From the IMG/VR virus record IMGVR_UViG_3300031566_000394, positions 1 through 22,645 of that record: 22,645 nucleotides of DNA; one strand, written 5' to 3'. Of this stretch, positions 1-7,894 are shown one piece after another. Numbering within the stretch: position 1 is the first letter of the stretch; each line of letters opens with the position of its first letter. The DNA is from a virus. The notes beneath the pieces were generated by a model that was given only the letters and a program-made list of their open reading frames with translations, ran no database searches and was not told the origin of the DNA. The position numbers and the translations under genes were made by a program.

Positions 1-1132
1 AGGGGAGGCCACCATTGAAGGGGGACGGAACGAACGTACCGTACACCGGGCCGGTGTCGAGAGTCGCTCCTGGGAAGGCCCCGTTGTAGTCCTCAGCCAC
101 GAACTCAACACCGATCACATCGAGGTCGTTGAGCAAGATGGTGCGAGAGATGTGCAGGTACGGGGTGTTGAAGGCGACGGCGGAGGTGCTGTACCTGACG
201 CCAGCACTCTGCCCGATGCCATCGCCGGGGCGTCCCGAGGTGTCGCCGCGAAACAGGCGAAGCCGGAGGATCATGTCACCAGCCGAGATGGGGTTCAGCG
301 ACCATCCTGGGTGCGTTGCCTGGATGAGATAGACGCCAGCCCCTCCAACGGGAACTTCGATCGTGGTGTTGGCGTAAGCCCCGGTCGCTCCACAGAGGTG
401 AGGAAGAAGGCCAATGGCCTCCTCCACCGCGTCGTAGTCGATGAGGGCGGAGGAAGGGGTGTTGATCGCCGCGGGGGGCAGGACGGTGGGACACACGCCG
501 TTGTGAACGATGGTGGCTCGGTAGTCCACCGCCGCCTGGGCGACGGCTGGAACGAAAGCCCCGCTCGGGCGACACTGCAGGGTGTTGCCAACGTCGCCCG
601 AGACGATCAGGCTCGGGATCATCGGATCTCCGGCAGTCCCCTCGCCGTTCAACTCCACGCAGTCGGTATCGCCCGTGTAGAGCCGTGCCCGGAGTCCCAC
701 GTTGGGGTCGGGTGAAGCGACACACTCAAGCAAGTTCGAGGGATCAACCGAGACGACCGGAGTAGCCGTAACGGGGTCGCCCGCCGTGCCGATGCCGTCG
801 AGATCGATGCAGTCCGTGTCGGCGACCACGATCTCTGAGGGCGGGACATAGAGGCCGTCGATGTTGCACGCGAGGCGGTTGTCGGCAAGCGGATCGACCT
901 CAACGCTGATCTCGGCGGGGACCACCGAGTCATCGACGGTGATGCAGTCGCCAGCGGCGGGAGGCTCGACCAGGAGTCCGTCGTCGCCGCAGACCGCCTG
1001 GTTGTTGGCCGCCGGATCGATGTCGAGGTTCACTCGGTAGGGCGCGCCGGGGTTCCCGTTGCCAACGATGGCGGTGCAGTCACCGTCAACGATGACGCAG
1101 TTGCATTCTGAGACACATCCACACCGCGCCAT
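1..1132 (-). CDS. Receptor-binding tail fibre, partial (3' end outside window)
   Basis: An open frame starts at ATG 1132 and runs about 377 codons off the left edge without a stop. A good Shine-Dalgarno (GAGGAGG) lies 8 bases upstream. Residues 1-200 are Cys-rich and repetitive: motifs such as CGDDGLLVEPP, CNIDGLYVPP and CRPSGAFVPA alternate with ADTDCIDLDGIGTAGDP and GDTDCVELNGEGTAGDP. Such short beta-rich repeats are common in phage fibre and minor tail proteins. From about residue 240 the sequence changes to a beta-sandwich-like region (VPVGGAGVYLIQATHPGW) that resembles C1q/TNF-type trimeric heads. It is the last tail-tip gene visible, after the hub gene, where receptor-binding proteins usually lie. 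A fibre role is likely. The C1q-like fold is inference from a short motif. Confidence 0.8.
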   Translation of the reverse strand, partial: MARCGCVSECNCVIVDGDCTAIVGNGNPGAPYRVNLDIDPAANNQAVCGDDGLLVEPPAAGDCITVDDSVVPAEISVEVDPLADNRLACNIDGLYVPPSEIVVADTDCIDLDGIGTAGDPVTATPVVSVDPSNLLECVASPDPNVGLRARLYTGDTDCVELNGEGTAGDPMIPSLIVSGDVGNTLQCRPSGAFVPAVAQAAVDYRATIVHNGVCPTVLPPAAINTPSSALIDYDAVEEAIGLLPHLCGATGAYANTTIEVPVGGAGVYLIQATHPGWSLNPISAGDMILRLRLFRGDTSGRPGDGIGQSAGVRYSTSAVAFNTPYLHISRTILLNDLDVIGVEFVAEDYNGAFPGATLDTGPVYGTFVPSPFNGGLP

Positions 1133-1162
1133 TCGGCGGTCCTCCTCGGGTCCTGACTCTCT

Positions 1163-1168
1163 AGTGTA
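1163..1168 (-). promoter_or_regulatory. Candidate -10 box (TACACT) before the fibre gene
   Basis: TACACT on the minus strand lies 30 bases upstream of the fibre start, in a 42-base gap that otherwise holds only the Shine-Dalgarno. No convincing -35 is seen. Support comes mainly from the same hexamer type recurring in the other large gaps of the operon. Confidence 0.35.
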
Positions 1169-1174
1169 GCCCGA

Positions 1175-1366
1175 CTACTTGGTGCCGATCTCAGGTCCTA
1201 GCGAACCTGTTGGGACGTAGAGGAAATGGAGTCCTCCGCTGACCTCTGCCATGATCCACCCAGGGTCGGGCGGGCAGCATCCTGGTTGCTCGACAGCACG
1301 AAGGCGCCGATCAAGTTCGGCGATGCGGGCATTGAGGCTGGTGATCTCGTTGGCGCGGTACGACAT
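1175..1366 (-). CDS. Small coiled-coil tail protein, hypothetical
   Basis: A 63-aa protein. ATG 1366 is preceded by TAGGAG 5-6 bases away, and that Shine-Dalgarno overlaps the TAG stop of the hub gene, so translation is probably coupled. Residues 5-26 (ITSLNARIAELDRRLRAVEQ) have heptad spacing of hydrophobic residues and should form a short coiled coil. The rest has a CCPPDPGW turn and a short beta-like segment. It sits between the hub and the fibre. A small oligomerising tip protein or fibre-attachment factor would fit, but I do not recognise a named family and no function can be assigned. Confidence 0.7.
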   Translation of the reverse strand: MSYRANEITSLNARIAELDRRLRAVEQPGCCPPDPGWIMAEVSGGLHFLYVPTGSLGPEIGTK

Positions 1367-1373
1367 TGCTCTC

Positions 1374-2933
1374 CTAGGTGATCACCACTGTGCTACCAGA
1401 GTCGTCCCCGGCGGTGTTGCCGAGCGGCTGTAGGTCGATAGCGACAGTACCATCGAAGTTGACCGTGACCTTCTGCAAGCGGAAATCGTTCACGACCTGG
1501 CGACAAGTGGCCTGGCTGTCAACTCGCAGACGCATGCCGGGGATCAACTGCTCCAAGGTGATCGGCGCAGTCGTCTTGAGTCCCGCTCCGCTGGGAGTCT
1601 CGATGAAGAAGGCATCCTTGAGCAGATCGACGCGGGTCTTGGCGGCCAACGCTGCCGTGGCCTCATCTTCGATGTCCGGCTCATCGAACACCCTGACGAT
1701 GTGCCCGTAGTAGTCAAGGTAGGCCGCTTCCGCGTAGGCGGTTGCCTGGACCCCCTTGCCCTTGACCACCACGACGGTGGCCTGGTCGTTGCCGCGCTGG
1801 CGGATCTTCGGTGGGGTGGTCCAATGCTCATCGAGGAGCGTGACGTAGGGCTGGGCGTCTACTTCCTCTCCGCCGACAAGGACGTAGCGGCCGTAGGCGG
1901 TGTAGTCGATGCCGGTCTTGGCCAACTCATCGATGGCGTCGGCGACGTACTGGTAGTTGTTCTTCGTGTACGAACGCGTCCCAGCCACCCCCGTCGGGCT
2001 GGTGACGAGTTGGATGTTGGGGGTCGGGTCAGGCGCCATGGCGGCGGCGTTCAAGCCGATGAGGATGTCGGTCAAGTCATCGCCAACGAAGGTCAGGTCG
2101 GGCACCACTCGGCGGTCCCACCACGAGGTGATGTCGTCGGCGTCCAACTTGATCGCGCCGTACTCGAACGCCACGTCGGTCACCGGACCACACCAGGCGT
2201 CGCGACCATCGCGGTAGACAAGGATCTCCGTCGCCCATGTTCGGATGTCGTCCCACCCCTCACAGCAGAGTTCACCGCCGCGCCCGGTGACGATGCCATC
2301 CATCGTCAACTCCGAGGTGCCATCGAGGACGCGAGTGAACTGACCACTAGTGGGCTTCAACTCGGCGATCACCGTCCTCGCCCCCTTCGACACGAGCATC
2401 ACCCTCAGGTCGTTGCCGTCACCAAGGAGGCCGCCGGGGCGACAAGAAGTGAATCCCTGGATGTCGAGGGGCACGGGGCAGAGCAACTCGCATTCGCAGT
2501 CCACCTGGATCGTGTTGATCAGGGTGCGAAGTCCCTCGGGGTCCTCGTACACCTCGATGGCCCACGCTTGCCCGCAAGGCAGTTGCATCACGATGCACTG
2601 CTGCTCGTCGGCTACGAGGTTCAGGATGGTCGATTCGGCCGTCTCGGGGTTGACGATCTCGACGGTGGCCGCCGCTCCGATAGCAGTCACGCAGATTTCG
2701 ATGGTGGCGTTGCACCCAGCGTCGGCACCAGCCTCGAACTCGACTTCGATGACCGGCTCAGGGGGCACATCGCCCTCGGCGGCCAACACCTCGATGACCG
2801 TCTGAGAGGCGCGAGCGTCGGCCGCTACGCCAGAAGCGAGGACCTCGACGGCCTCCTGAGAGACGCGGGCGTCGGCTTCCGTGCCGGAAGCCAGCACCTC
2901 AAGGGCCTCCTGAGAGACGCGGGCGTCGGCCAT
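1374..2933 (-). CDS. Tail hub / minor tail protein (Tal-like)
   Basis: A 519-aa protein. The start at 2933 lies 3 bases after the LamG-gene stop with only a weak Shine-Dalgarno, so translation is probably coupled. Residues 1-54 are three 18-residue repeats (ADARVSQEAxEVLASG), a VSQ..VEVL motif seen in other phage tail proteins. Residues 60-150 are a beta domain with CNATIEIC and CECELLC. From about 165 the protein looks like an actinophage minor tail/hub protein: SGQFTRVLDGTSE, then ELCCEGWDDIRTW, then EILVYRDGRDAWCGPV and DDITSWWDRR. The C-terminal part continues the hub-like fold (PGMRLRVDSQATCRQVVNDF). It most likely forms the baseplate hub at the tail tip below the distal-tail ring. I see no peptidase motif. 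Confidence 0.75.
   Translation of the reverse strand: MADARVSQEALEVLASGTEADARVSQEAVEVLASGVAADARASQTVIEVLAAEGDVPPEPVIEVEFEAGADAGCNATIEICVTAIGAAATVEIVNPETAESTILNLVADEQQCIVMQLPCGQAWAIEVYEDPEGLRTLINTIQVDCECELLCPVPLDIQGFTSCRPGGLLGDGNDLRVMLVSKGARTVIAELKPTSGQFTRVLDGTSELTMDGIVTGRGGELCCEGWDDIRTWATEILVYRDGRDAWCGPVTDVAFEYGAIKLDADDITSWWDRRVVPDLTFVGDDLTDILIGLNAAAMAPDPTPNIQLVTSPTGVAGTRSYTKNNYQYVADAIDELAKTGIDYTAYGRYVLVGGEEVDAQPYVTLLDEHWTTPPKIRQRGNDQATVVVVKGKGVQATAYAEAAYLDYYGHIVRVFDEPDIEDEATAALAAKTRVDLLKDAFFIETPSGAGLKTTAPITLEQLIPGMRLRVDSQATCRQVVNDFRLQKVTVNFDGTVAIDLQPLGNTAGDDSGSTVVIT
2796..2930 (-). repeat. 54-bp tandem repeat encoding VSQ..EVL units
   Basis: Three in-frame 54-bp units at the 5' end of the hub gene. 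The two promoter-proximal units share an identical 27-base core at 2904-2930 and 2850-2876. The third, at about 2796-2822, is diverged. Near identity of two units suggests a recent duplication. Confidence 0.8.
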
Positions 2934-2936
2934 GGC

Positions 2937-3977
2937 TTACGGCCTGACTTCGATACCGAACTCGGCTGCGTCAACCTCTGCCTCGGTCCACGCGACCCCC
3001 GTCGCCGGGGAAACGTCCAGAGGGTCCTCGTAGTAGGCGTACTGCTCGGCCAGATTGTGGTCCGGGTTCGGGTAGTCAGCCCCACCGATTCGCTGGAAGG
3101 TGCGCGAAGCGATTGGGTCCGTGTCGGTCTTGCGGGAGTATTGGACCACTTGCAATCCGAGAACCGTTTCGCCTGGATCGAGAGCGAGGGCCTGGAACCC
3201 GTAGGAGTCCTTCGTGCCCACCACCCCATCCTCGACAAAGGAGGTGTCGCCGTCAGGATCAACCTCATCCACATAGGTGTAGTTATTGACGGAAGTGCTT
3301 GCGGTGTTGGTCCAATCGCTGTAGTTCCCGTCAGCGTCGGGGTGGCGCGCCAGAACGCGCGAGGGGCCAAGGAAGTCGTTGTTGGAGGCCCCGTCGGTGC
3401 TGCAGATGTAGATGTTGTCGAGATACTTGGTGGAGACCGATTGGTCGGCACTCTGGAACAACACGTTGTCGAGGACTGCGGTGCCACCGTTCTGCGTATC
3501 GCCCATGAAGGAAAGGTGCTCGACGCCATCGACGTTCATGACGATCTCGCCACCCACGTCGGCGATCCGACACCTGAACTCAAGGTGATGCCACTCGGTG
3601 CGGTCGGCGAGCGCAAGCGTCCCGACGGCGACCACGGTGGACCCGCGACGGACCTCGAACACTGACAGCGCGAGGTCGAAGTGGACGCTGAGGTGGACGC
3701 GCGCTCCTTCCCTGAAATGGAGAAGCAGGTGATCGCCAGCAGTGCCGACGAGGTTCTCGAACTTGTTGTGGAAGCCCACCACGACCCCGGAGACGCCGAA
3801 GGTGTTCTTCGAGAACCTTGCCAGATGCCCCATGGAGAGGCCGTTGGGGCCATCCTTGGCGGCGGTCGGGCCAACGGTCAACCCGGTACCGAACGACACC
3901 GAGTCCCACTTGCTGGCGAACTCTGGCGGATTGGTACCGAGGTAGTGATCGAATGAATCAACGAACAAGAGCGACAT
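2937..3977 (-). CDS. LamG/ConA-like minor tail protein
   Basis: A 346-aa protein starting at ATG 3977. AGGGG lies upstream and overlaps the stop of the preceding gene. The open frame extends further upstream, but the sequence before MSLLFVDSFDHY lies in another gene's coding region and was not used. Residues 1-200 resemble a concanavalin A/LamG-like beta-sandwich: FVDSFDHY near the N-terminus, FEVRRGSTVVAVGT, EWHHLEFRCRI and YLDNIYICS near its end. Such domains in phage tails usually bind carbohydrate. Residues 210-330 match a module common in phage structural proteins (GNYSDWTN, VDEVDPDGDTSFVEDG, a DSYGF strand, VVQYSRKTDTD). It lies between the distal-tail and hub genes, so a role in tip assembly or glycan contact is likely. 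Confidence 0.75.
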   Translation of the reverse strand: MSLLFVDSFDHYLGTNPPEFASKWDSVSFGTGLTVGPTAAKDGPNGLSMGHLARFSKNTFGVSGVVVGFHNKFENLVGTAGDHLLLHFREGARVHLSVHFDLALSVFEVRRGSTVVAVGTLALADRTEWHHLEFRCRIADVGGEIVMNVDGVEHLSFMGDTQNGGTAVLDNVLFQSADQSVSTKYLDNIYICSTDGASNNDFLGPSRVLARHPDADGNYSDWTNTASTSVNNYTYVDEVDPDGDTSFVEDGVVGTKDSYGFQALALDPGETVLGLQVVQYSRKTDTDPIASRTFQRIGGADYPNPDHNLAEQYAYYEDPLDVSPATGVAWTEAEVDAAEFGIEVRP

Positions 3978-3985
3978 AGCAACCC

Positions 3986-6900
3986 CTACCACCCGGAAGC
4001 GACGTACCTGCCGACCGCTCCAACGCTCACCATAGCATCTGCGGCCGTGTTCCTGCAGTCCGCCTGAGCCACGATGCAGAACGTGGAGCACTGACCGATG
4101 TCGAACCACCCGAAGGGCTTGCCGTCACCGGAGAAGATGTACCGAAGCGCGTTGACGGTACGCCCGCTGGACAGAACCAACTGAGCGATGCGCTGCCGCG
4201 AGTCAATGATCAACTTGGAGTTCTTGGGCAACTGAGGCACCAGGATCGTGGCGCATGGGTCGCGGCAGTCCCAGAAGTCGTCGGCCGGATCGCACGGGCA
4301 CGGGACCTTCTCGCCGAAGGGGTTGCGGTACGCCTCGATCTTGAGGTTCCGCATCTCCTCGGAGCCGGTCTGGACCTCGACGTAGGTCGTGGCCTCGTTC
4401 CAATCCGCCGGGTTGGTGAAGGTGCAGCACACCCGTGCCTGCTCCCACGGCTCACAGAAGCACTCCCCCGCGGTGAACAGCGTGGGGGGAGGAGGCTGGA
4501 CCGGGAACGGCCCACAGTCGGGGACGAACTCGTCGTAGGGGACCTCAACCAACTGCTTGATCGGGCTGAGGTCTTGCTCGGCACCGTTGACCGTGGCGAT
4601 GTAGAGCGTGCAGTTCTCTGGCGGGAAAACACCCTCTGGGTCGTAGTCCCAACCGATCGGCTCCCAACTGCGGCTGTTGGGGAACCCGAAGGAGATCCCG
4701 TTGTCGTGCATCCACTGGATCTGCAGGTAGTTGGTGTCGGACTCCGGCACGTCAGCGAAGAAGGGGGGCAGCGACGGGACGAAGATCGGCACCACGAACG
4801 GCGGGCTTCCGGCGTTGCGGTAGAAGAAGGAGGCCATGGCCTGGCGCGAGGTGGGATCGGTCGGTCGGAAGGTGCCGTCGCCAAACCCGAACACGATTCC
4901 GTTGGCGGCACACCACTCGATCTGCAGGTAAAAGGGGTGGATCGGGGAGACATCCGTGAAGGTTTGGACGGCTGGGGGCACGAAGGGGGGGGCGCCGTTC
5001 TGGTTGTAGAACGCTACGGCCGCTGCCTGGCGGCTGAGGTCGGTGTCAGGAAGGAAATTGGGACCGGGGACCCCGGTCATGATGCCGACGGAGTTGACCC
5101 ATTCGATCTCAAGGTACTGAGCATCAGTGAGGGGCACGTCGAGGAAGGTCGGCACGCCCGGCGGGATGAACGGGGGCGACCCGGCCTCGCGGTAGAAGGT
5201 GAGGGCGGCCGTGCGGCGCAACAAGTCGTTAGTGGGCTGGAACGTGCTATCCGCGTACCCAAAGAAGATCCCCTGGTCGTGGGACCACTCGATCTCGGTG
5301 AAGAAGGGGTATGTCGATGGGACATCGACGAAGGTCGGGTACTCGTTCGCGTAGCGGTAGAAGGTGATGGCCGCAGCCCGACGAGTCAGGCAGTCGGTGG
5401 GGCGGAAGGTCCCGTCGGGGTACCCAAGGAAGATGCCCTCAGAGTGGCTCCACTCGATCTCCAAGTAGAAGCCATCTCCCGTTCCGACATCGGAGAACGA
5501 CGGCGTGGCGGGAGGCACGAAGGCGGGACTTCCGGCGTCGCGGTAGTAGGTGGTGGCGGCGACCTGGCGGGAGACAGGGGTCTCGGGGCGGAAGGTCCCG
5601 TCGGGGTAGCCGTTGAGCAGCCCCACTGAAAAGGCCCACTCGATCTCCAAGTAGAACTGGTTGGAGGTGAGCAGATCGGGGAACGACGGCGTGGCGGGAG
5701 GCACGAAAGGCGGCGACCCGTTGTAGCGGTAGAAGAAGGCCGCCCACGACTGACGCGTGGTGCACCTGGCGGGCAAGTAGTCCGTGTCGCAGACGATATT
5801 GATGGGGCACTGCGTCGGATCGGCCGGGCACGACCCCTCGTCAGCGATCACGCAGATTTCGGCGATCTCAACGCAGTCGCACTCAGGGAACGCCGGGAGG
5901 TCGCCGCTCCAACGGATCGGCTCCCAGGTGGTCGATCCGGTCCCCTCGTCGTAGATCACGCGGATCAAGCAGTTGTTGTTGTCGGAGACGCAACCCTCCT
6001 GGGTCACGTTGGTACTGACCGAGGACGCTCCTCCCGAAAGCGAAACGTCGAAACCAGCAGCGCTCGCCGGTTCGCCCAACACCCCCGTGAAGAAGGTGAC
6101 GGTGTAGGGGGTCGTACCGCCGTCATCGCCAGGGCCGCCCGTGACCAAGACATCCCCAGGGTCGATGTTGGAGAGTCCCTCGATGGCGCCCTGCAGGGTG
6201 GCGGCTGACGCCGTGGCGTTCACGTTGACGTTCTGGACCGACCCGTTCGCGTCCACGAAGATGGCCCATTGGCCGCCGGTCGCATCGACCGTGAACTCAA
6301 CGATCTCATCCTGTGTCTCGGGGCACTCCCCGCAGGTCCCGCCGAACAGAACGACCAGATCACAGAACTTCGGAGGGAACCCGTCGCTCAACTCGAAGTT
6401 GAGGGGAATCCACGTCTTGTCGTCATAGAGGCCGATGATGCAGGGGTTGTCGTCAGTGGCACTACCCGTGCAGTCGGTGTTCTCGTCGGGGTCGTACTCC
6501 ACCACCTCGTTGATGTCGAGGGAGCAATCGATCGGCGGGCATCCATCCTCGGCGACATCCCACCCGACCGGGCACCAGGCGCCGTCGTGGAGAACGTCGA
6601 TTGGGCACGTCGGGCGCGTCGTCTCGACCTCAACGAACTTGGTGGCGTCCTCGGTCGAGCAGGAGTTGCACAACTTGCGGAGGTCGAGGCAGTAGCAGTT
6701 GTCGAGATCGAACGTCTGGTCCTGAATGCACCAGTCGATGTCGGAGAAGATGTAGGGGAACTCAGAGCACAGAGTGAACTGCACCTTGATGTTCACGCAG
6801 CCGCAGTCGTTCGAGCAGCACGTCCCCCTGCGCTCGATCACCTTGGGGCCGTCGGTGATCCCGACGCGGTGCATCAGGCGAACGTAGTCCTCGGGGTTGT

Positions 6901-7894
6901 AACCCGAGAGCGTCTCGAAGCAGCGAACCTGAGTGGGTGAGGTCATCACGACCAAGGTGGCGGAGGGGTAGACGGCGAGGTACTCGGTGACCTGCTCGGT
7001 GAAGTTCAGAATGTCCCGAGCAACGTCGTCACACGACCCCTCGACATTGGTGTCCACCATGAAGGTGAGGCTGGCGCCGCTGCCCGAAGGTGCCGTGAAG
7101 TCGAGAGTGATGGCTTCTTGGGGGACAAGGAAAGTGAAGATGGCTCCGAGATCATCGGCGACGACGAAGCGGAACGAGTTGCCAGCCCCATAACACGAGG
7201 GGATGGGACCGTCCGTGTTGTTGGGCACCCCGGCTGGATCGGAGATCAAGTTCGCCTGGTTCGAGTCATCGATCTCGAAGGTGTAGGTACCGTCCGCGTT
7301 GTCGGTGACGGTGAACCAGACGTTGAGATCAGGAACCGTGTCGGTGACTCCCACCTCGTTGGTGTAGCAACTGTCCCCCTCGGGGGGGCAGCACTTGATC
7401 ATGTAGAGGTCGCCGTAGGCGCAGTCCTCACAGAAATTGTTGCCCATGAGTGCTTCCTGCAGCCAGCGCAGTCCGTACTCCGCCCCGCAGCAGGTCTTGG
7501 CCATCAGCCAGCCCGTGACGGTCATGCAACGACCGCCGAGACGCATGGGGCCAAGAGAGCCGCCCGAGATGGCACCCTCTGAGAAGTCGCGACGAATCGT
7601 AGAGTCAAAGCCCGTCAACTCGGTGACGAACAGCCCGGCGAAGTCCTCGGAGTCCGGCACGCCAGAGTCGAACCACGGGGCGTCATCGAGTCGCGGCGAC
7701 GTGAAGGCGCCATCCTCTCCGGCTCCCTGGTCGCAGTAGAGGCAGATGGCGTCACAACCGCAGTCAGCGCTGACGACGGTGCTGGGGAGGGCCAACCCAG
7801 GGATGCCCGCAGCAGGGTCGCCCTTCAAGTACGCGACGACGCGCTGGTTGTTCCAGACCTCGGTTGAGTTGAAGTACGCGTAGCCGCCGTACAT
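3986..7894 (-). CDS. Giant distal tail (Dit-like) protein with SLH repeat array
   Basis: A 1302-aa protein. ATG 7894 overlaps the tape measure stop by one base (TGATG). Residues 1-160 look like a distal-tail N-terminal domain (YGGYAYFNSTEVWNNQRV, then LFVTELTGFDS). The last 100 residues close that fold (SKLIIDSRQRIAQLVL, FGWFDIGQCSTFCIVAQADC). Between them are a Cys-rich beta region and four copies of a module with pattern C.I...D..W.P..W....PP..C, near residues 430, 485, 642 and 696. The fourth copy is interrupted at about 709-1072 by S-layer-homology repeats (YLEIEW, GYPDGTFRP and AAxxFYR motifs). A plain Dit protein is a few hundred residues, so most of this one is insertion. It should form the ring at the tail tip with SLH repeats displayed outward. 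The host ligand is inferred, not seen. An alternative name is minor tail protein. Confidence 0.8.
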   Translation of the reverse strand: MYGGYAYFNSTEVWNNQRVVAYLKGDPAAGIPGLALPSTVVSADCGCDAICLYCDQGAGEDGAFTSPRLDDAPWFDSGVPDSEDFAGLFVTELTGFDSTIRRDFSEGAISGGSLGPMRLGGRCMTVTGWLMAKTCCGAEYGLRWLQEALMGNNFCEDCAYGDLYMIKCCPPEGDSCYTNEVGVTDTVPDLNVWFTVTDNADGTYTFEIDDSNQANLISDPAGVPNNTDGPIPSCYGAGNSFRFVVADDLGAIFTFLVPQEAITLDFTAPSGSGASLTFMVDTNVEGSCDDVARDILNFTEQVTEYLAVYPSATLVVMTSPTQVRCFETLSGYNPEDYVRLMHRVGITDGPKVIERRGTCCSNDCGCVNIKVQFTLCSEFPYIFSDIDWCIQDQTFDLDNCYCLDLRKLCNSCSTEDATKFVEVETTRPTCPIDVLHDGAWCPVGWDVAEDGCPPIDCSLDINEVVEYDPDENTDCTGSATDDNPCIIGLYDDKTWIPLNFELSDGFPPKFCDLVVLFGGTCGECPETQDEIVEFTVDATGGQWAIFVDANGSVQNVNVNATASAATLQGAIEGLSNIDPGDVLVTGGPGDDGGTTPYTVTFFTGVLGEPASAAGFDVSLSGGASSVSTNVTQEGCVSDNNNCLIRVIYDEGTGSTTWEPIRWSGDLPAFPECDCVEIAEICVIADEGSCPADPTQCPINIVCDTDYLPARCTTRQSWAAFFYRYNGSPPFVPPATPSFPDLLTSNQFYLEIEWAFSVGLLNGYPDGTFRPETPVSRQVAATTYYRDAGSPAFVPPATPSFSDVGTGDGFYLEIEWSHSEGIFLGYPDGTFRPTDCLTRRAAAITFYRYANEYPTFVDVPSTYPFFTEIEWSHDQGIFFGYADSTFQPTNDLLRRTAALTFYREAGSPPFIPPGVPTFLDVPLTDAQYLEIEWVNSVGIMTGVPGPNFLPDTDLSRQAAAVAFYNQNGAPPFVPPAVQTFTDVSPIHPFYLQIEWCAANGIVFGFGDGTFRPTDPTSRQAMASFFYRNAGSPPFVVPIFVPSLPPFFADVPESDTNYLQIQWMHDNGISFGFPNSRSWEPIGWDYDPEGVFPPENCTLYIATVNGAEQDLSPIKQLVEVPYDEFVPDCGPFPVQPPPPTLFTAGECFCEPWEQARVCCTFTNPADWNEATTYVEVQTGSEEMRNLKIEAYRNPFGEKVPCPCDPADDFWDCRDPCATILVPQLPKNSKLIIDSRQRIAQLVLSSGRTVNALRYIFSGDGKPFGWFDIGQCSTFCIVAQADCRNTAADAMVSVGAVGRYVASGW
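4680..5770 (-). repeat. SLH repeat array inside the distal-tail gene
   Basis: Five complete units of roughly 55-65 residues plus two half units, one at each end. Each unit has F.DV, then Y.EIEW, GI..GYPDGTFRP, then R..AA..FYR, and ends in an AGSPPFVPP-like linker. The linker is lost in the second complete unit. The array begins with the C-terminal half of a unit (CTTRQSWAAFFYR) and ends with the N-terminal half (YLQIQWMHDNGISFGFPN). Repeats differ at many positions, so the array is not a recent exact duplication. Confidence 0.85.

Noticed and set aside
1701-3665. Long plus-strand open frame (654 codons)
   Set aside because: It lies antisense to the hub and LamG genes, which have recognisable domains. 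Its composition is that of the shadow frame of GC-rich DNA.
2937-4109. Longer start for the LamG-like gene
   Set aside because: The extra 44 residues lie in the 3' end of the distal-tail gene and look like shadow-frame sequence.
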